Source of the DNA: VXYL01 sp965243175
GTDB taxonomy: Bacteria; Pseudomonadota; Gammaproteobacteria; Pseudomonadales; Azotimanducaceae
NCBI GenBank assembly: GCA_965243175.1
Contig: OZ251532.1
Coordinates: 2,108,001-2,172,000 of the forward strand
Direction of reading: 5' to 3'
Length of the DNA: 64,000 bases
Shown here: positions 62,783 to 64,000 of the stretch, in pieces
How the letters are laid out: every line of letters begins with the position of its first letter
Position numbering within the stretch: position 1 is the stretch's first letter
Made by a program: the position numbers and the translations under genes
Notes under the pieces: model-generated
Databases searched by the model: none
What the model was told of the DNA's origin: nothing
Seen by the model: the letters and a program-made list of their open reading frames with translations, nothing else

Positions 62783-63889
62783 ATGACCTCGATGTTGCCG
62801 AAGAGCGTCACCATCACGGACGACACCATGCGCGAGGGCTTGCAGATCGAGAGCCCGGACATTCCCGTGTCCGAGAAGCTGCGGCTGCTCGACGCCCTTG
62901 GGGAGACCGGCGCGAAGGTGATCTCTATCGGCTCCTTCGCCCACCCCAAGTGGACGCCGTCGATGGCCTGCATCGACGACATCGCCACGCAGTTCGTGCC
63001 GAAGCCGGGCATCAAGTACACGGCGGCGGTGTTCAACAAGAAGGGCTTCGACCGCGCCGACTCGTACTACCCCAAGATCGACGTGCGCGGGCGGCGCTTC
63101 GGCACCCACGTGGAGCTGTGCGATTCCTTCGCGCGGCGCAACTACAACCGCACCCAGGCGCAGCAGATCGCCGGCATGGACGCTTCCATCGCCGGGGCGG
63201 AGGCGGCTGAGGCTGAGGCCGCGTCGGTGGCCATCGGCAACCCCTTCGGCTCCAACTTCGAAGGGCCGTTCGGCCTGGAACGGCGCATGGAACTGCTGGC
63301 GCTGATGATCGGCAAGTGGCAGGCGGTGGGCATTCCGGTGCGCAAGGTCTCGTTTCTGGACGCGATGGGCTGGAACATGCCGCACGAGGTACGCGAGACG
63401 ATCACCGCCATCCGCGACCGCTGGCCGGAAGTGGAGGTCTTCCACATGCACCTGCACAACACCCGGGGCGCGACGATGGCCAGCTTCTACGAGGCGCTGA
63501 TGCTCGGCGCCACCGAGTTCGACACCTCCATCGGCGGCATGGGCGGCTGCCCGTACTGCGGCAATGGCCGCGCCGCCGGCCACGTGCCGACCGAGGACTT
63601 CGTCCACCTCTGCCACGAGATGGGCATCGAGACGGGCTACGACCTGGACAAGCTCATCGCCGCCGCGGCCATCGCCGAGGAAGTCGTCGGCCATCCGCTC
63701 TGGGGGCACGTCTCCAAGGGCGGGCCGAGGCCGCACGGAGAGAAGGAGCTGTATCCGCTGAACATGCCGTTCGTGGAGTCCCTCGAGGAAGCCTCGCACT
63801 TCCGCAACGGGCCATCCGTCTACGAGGGGCAGATCTCGCCTTGGCAGCAAGGCAGCCCGCTCATCGCCGGCGAACGCGCCACAGCGTAG
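62783..63889 (+). CDS. HMG-CoA-lyase-like aldolase family enzyme
   Basis: A protein of 368 residues in the HMGL-like TIM-barrel family. VTITDDTMREGLQIE supplies the metal-binding Asp and catalytic Arg, HMHLHNTRG the two metal-binding His residues, and GGMGGCPYCGNGRAAGHVPTEDFVHL corresponds to the conserved GxGGCPxAxGAxGNVATED loop with the active-site Cys. This fits cleavage of a 3-hydroxy-3-methylglutaryl-CoA-like substrate to acetyl-CoA and a keto product. It is longer than typical HMG-CoA lyase (about 300), with a C-terminal extension HVSKGGPRPHGEKELYPLNMPFVES seen in some uncharacterised relatives, so the precise substrate is uncertain. Confidence 0.8.
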   Translation: MTSMLPKSVTITDDTMREGLQIESPDIPVSEKLRLLDALGETGAKVISIGSFAHPKWTPSMACIDDIATQFVPKPGIKYTAAVFNKKGFDRADSYYPKIDVRGRRFGTHVELCDSFARRNYNRTQAQQIAGMDASIAGAEAAEAEAASVAIGNPFGSNFEGPFGLERRMELLALMIGKWQAVGIPVRKVSFLDAMGWNMPHEVRETITAIRDRWPEVEVFHMHLHNTRGATMASFYEALMLGATEFDTSIGGMGGCPYCGNGRAAGHVPTEDFVHLCHEMGIETGYDLDKLIAAAAIAEEVVGHPLWGHVSKGGPRPHGEKELYPLNMPFVESLEEASHFRNGPSVYEGQISPWQQGSPLIAGERATA

Positions 63890-63948
63890 AACGCTCGCAG
63901 GAGACGCCACTGCTTGAGAGCAAGGCGGCGCCAACCATGCCCGCCAAG

Positions 63949-63957
63949 TGCTAAAGT
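63949..63957 (+). promoter_or_regulatory. Extended -10 near the right edge, probable promoter of the next gene
   Basis: TGCTAAAGT is followed by GAAGGGGAGGG (63971-63981) and an ATG at 63995, which may open a gene continuing past the window; only two codons are visible, so the gene itself cannot be identified. Confidence 0.4.
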
Positions 63958-64000
63958 GGGCGAGGTCGCCGAAGGGGAGGGACACGCGAAGCGGATGATC

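Overview
The window is GC-rich (about two thirds GC by eye) and looks like a chromosomal piece of an uncultured or little-studied gammaproteobacterium. The rng-yhdP-tldD order at the left edge is the classical gammaproteobacterial arrangement. A PP2C/kinase gene and nirB/nirD/nasA/narK homologues resemble the assimilatory nitrate locus of Pseudomonas. Two large TonB receptors fit a Gram-negative cell. No rRNA, tRNA, CRISPR array, integrase or transposase was seen.

Layout. 1-6.2 kb: 3' part of rng, yhdP and a frameshifted tldD. 6.2-14.3 kb: a stand-alone asparagine-synthase-like gene; a minus-strand run arsC-like / alpha-E / degenerate PLP-fold paralogue / DSD1-like enzyme; a truncated DUF222 gene; an APH-family kinase; a TVGYGD potassium channel. 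14.3-19.9 kb: nirB with an in-frame amber codon, an SMP-30-like secreted protein, and a PP2C-Ser/Thr kinase fusion. 20.0-39.1 kb: a block of defence-type genes. It holds a DUF499 ATPase, a small companion, an AAA/PD-(D/E)XK protein, an AT-richer winged-helix/PIN-like/membrane protein, a DUF1156 methyltransferase, an AAA-nuclease fusion, a substrate-binding/Ig-like protein, a tandem pair of Uma2-type genes and a PLD-SNF2 helicase. 39.1-47.4 kb: nitrate transporter, ferredoxin-membrane anchor fusion, molybdopterin nitrate reductase, nirD and a TonB receptor. 47.5-57.3 kb: three head-to-tail copies of a roughly 1090-residue fused restriction-modification enzyme. 57.3-64 kb: a 46-bp triple repeat, an acyl-CoA carboxylase beta subunit, a TonB receptor, an Arc-like repressor and an HMG-CoA-lyase-like enzyme.

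How it works together. The nitrate genes on the two sides of the defence block look like halves of one ancestral locus. Both nirB and nirD are preceded by a perfect sigma-54 -24/-12 element (YTGGCACGRNNNTTGCW), and nirD also has an NtrC-like dyad, so both halves should respond to nitrogen limitation. The DUF499, DUF1156 and PLD-helicase genes are the kind of set that recurs in defence islands. Here they are interleaved with cargo, including a lower-GC PIN-like membrane protein that is the best candidate for something undescribed. The triplicated restriction-modification genes keep near-identical recognition regions and show mosaic similarity, which points to gene conversion and not to specificity diversification. 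Several single lesions (tldD frameshift, nirB amber codon, altered nuclease residues, degenerate PLP-fold paralogue) suggest either ongoing gene decay or assembly errors.
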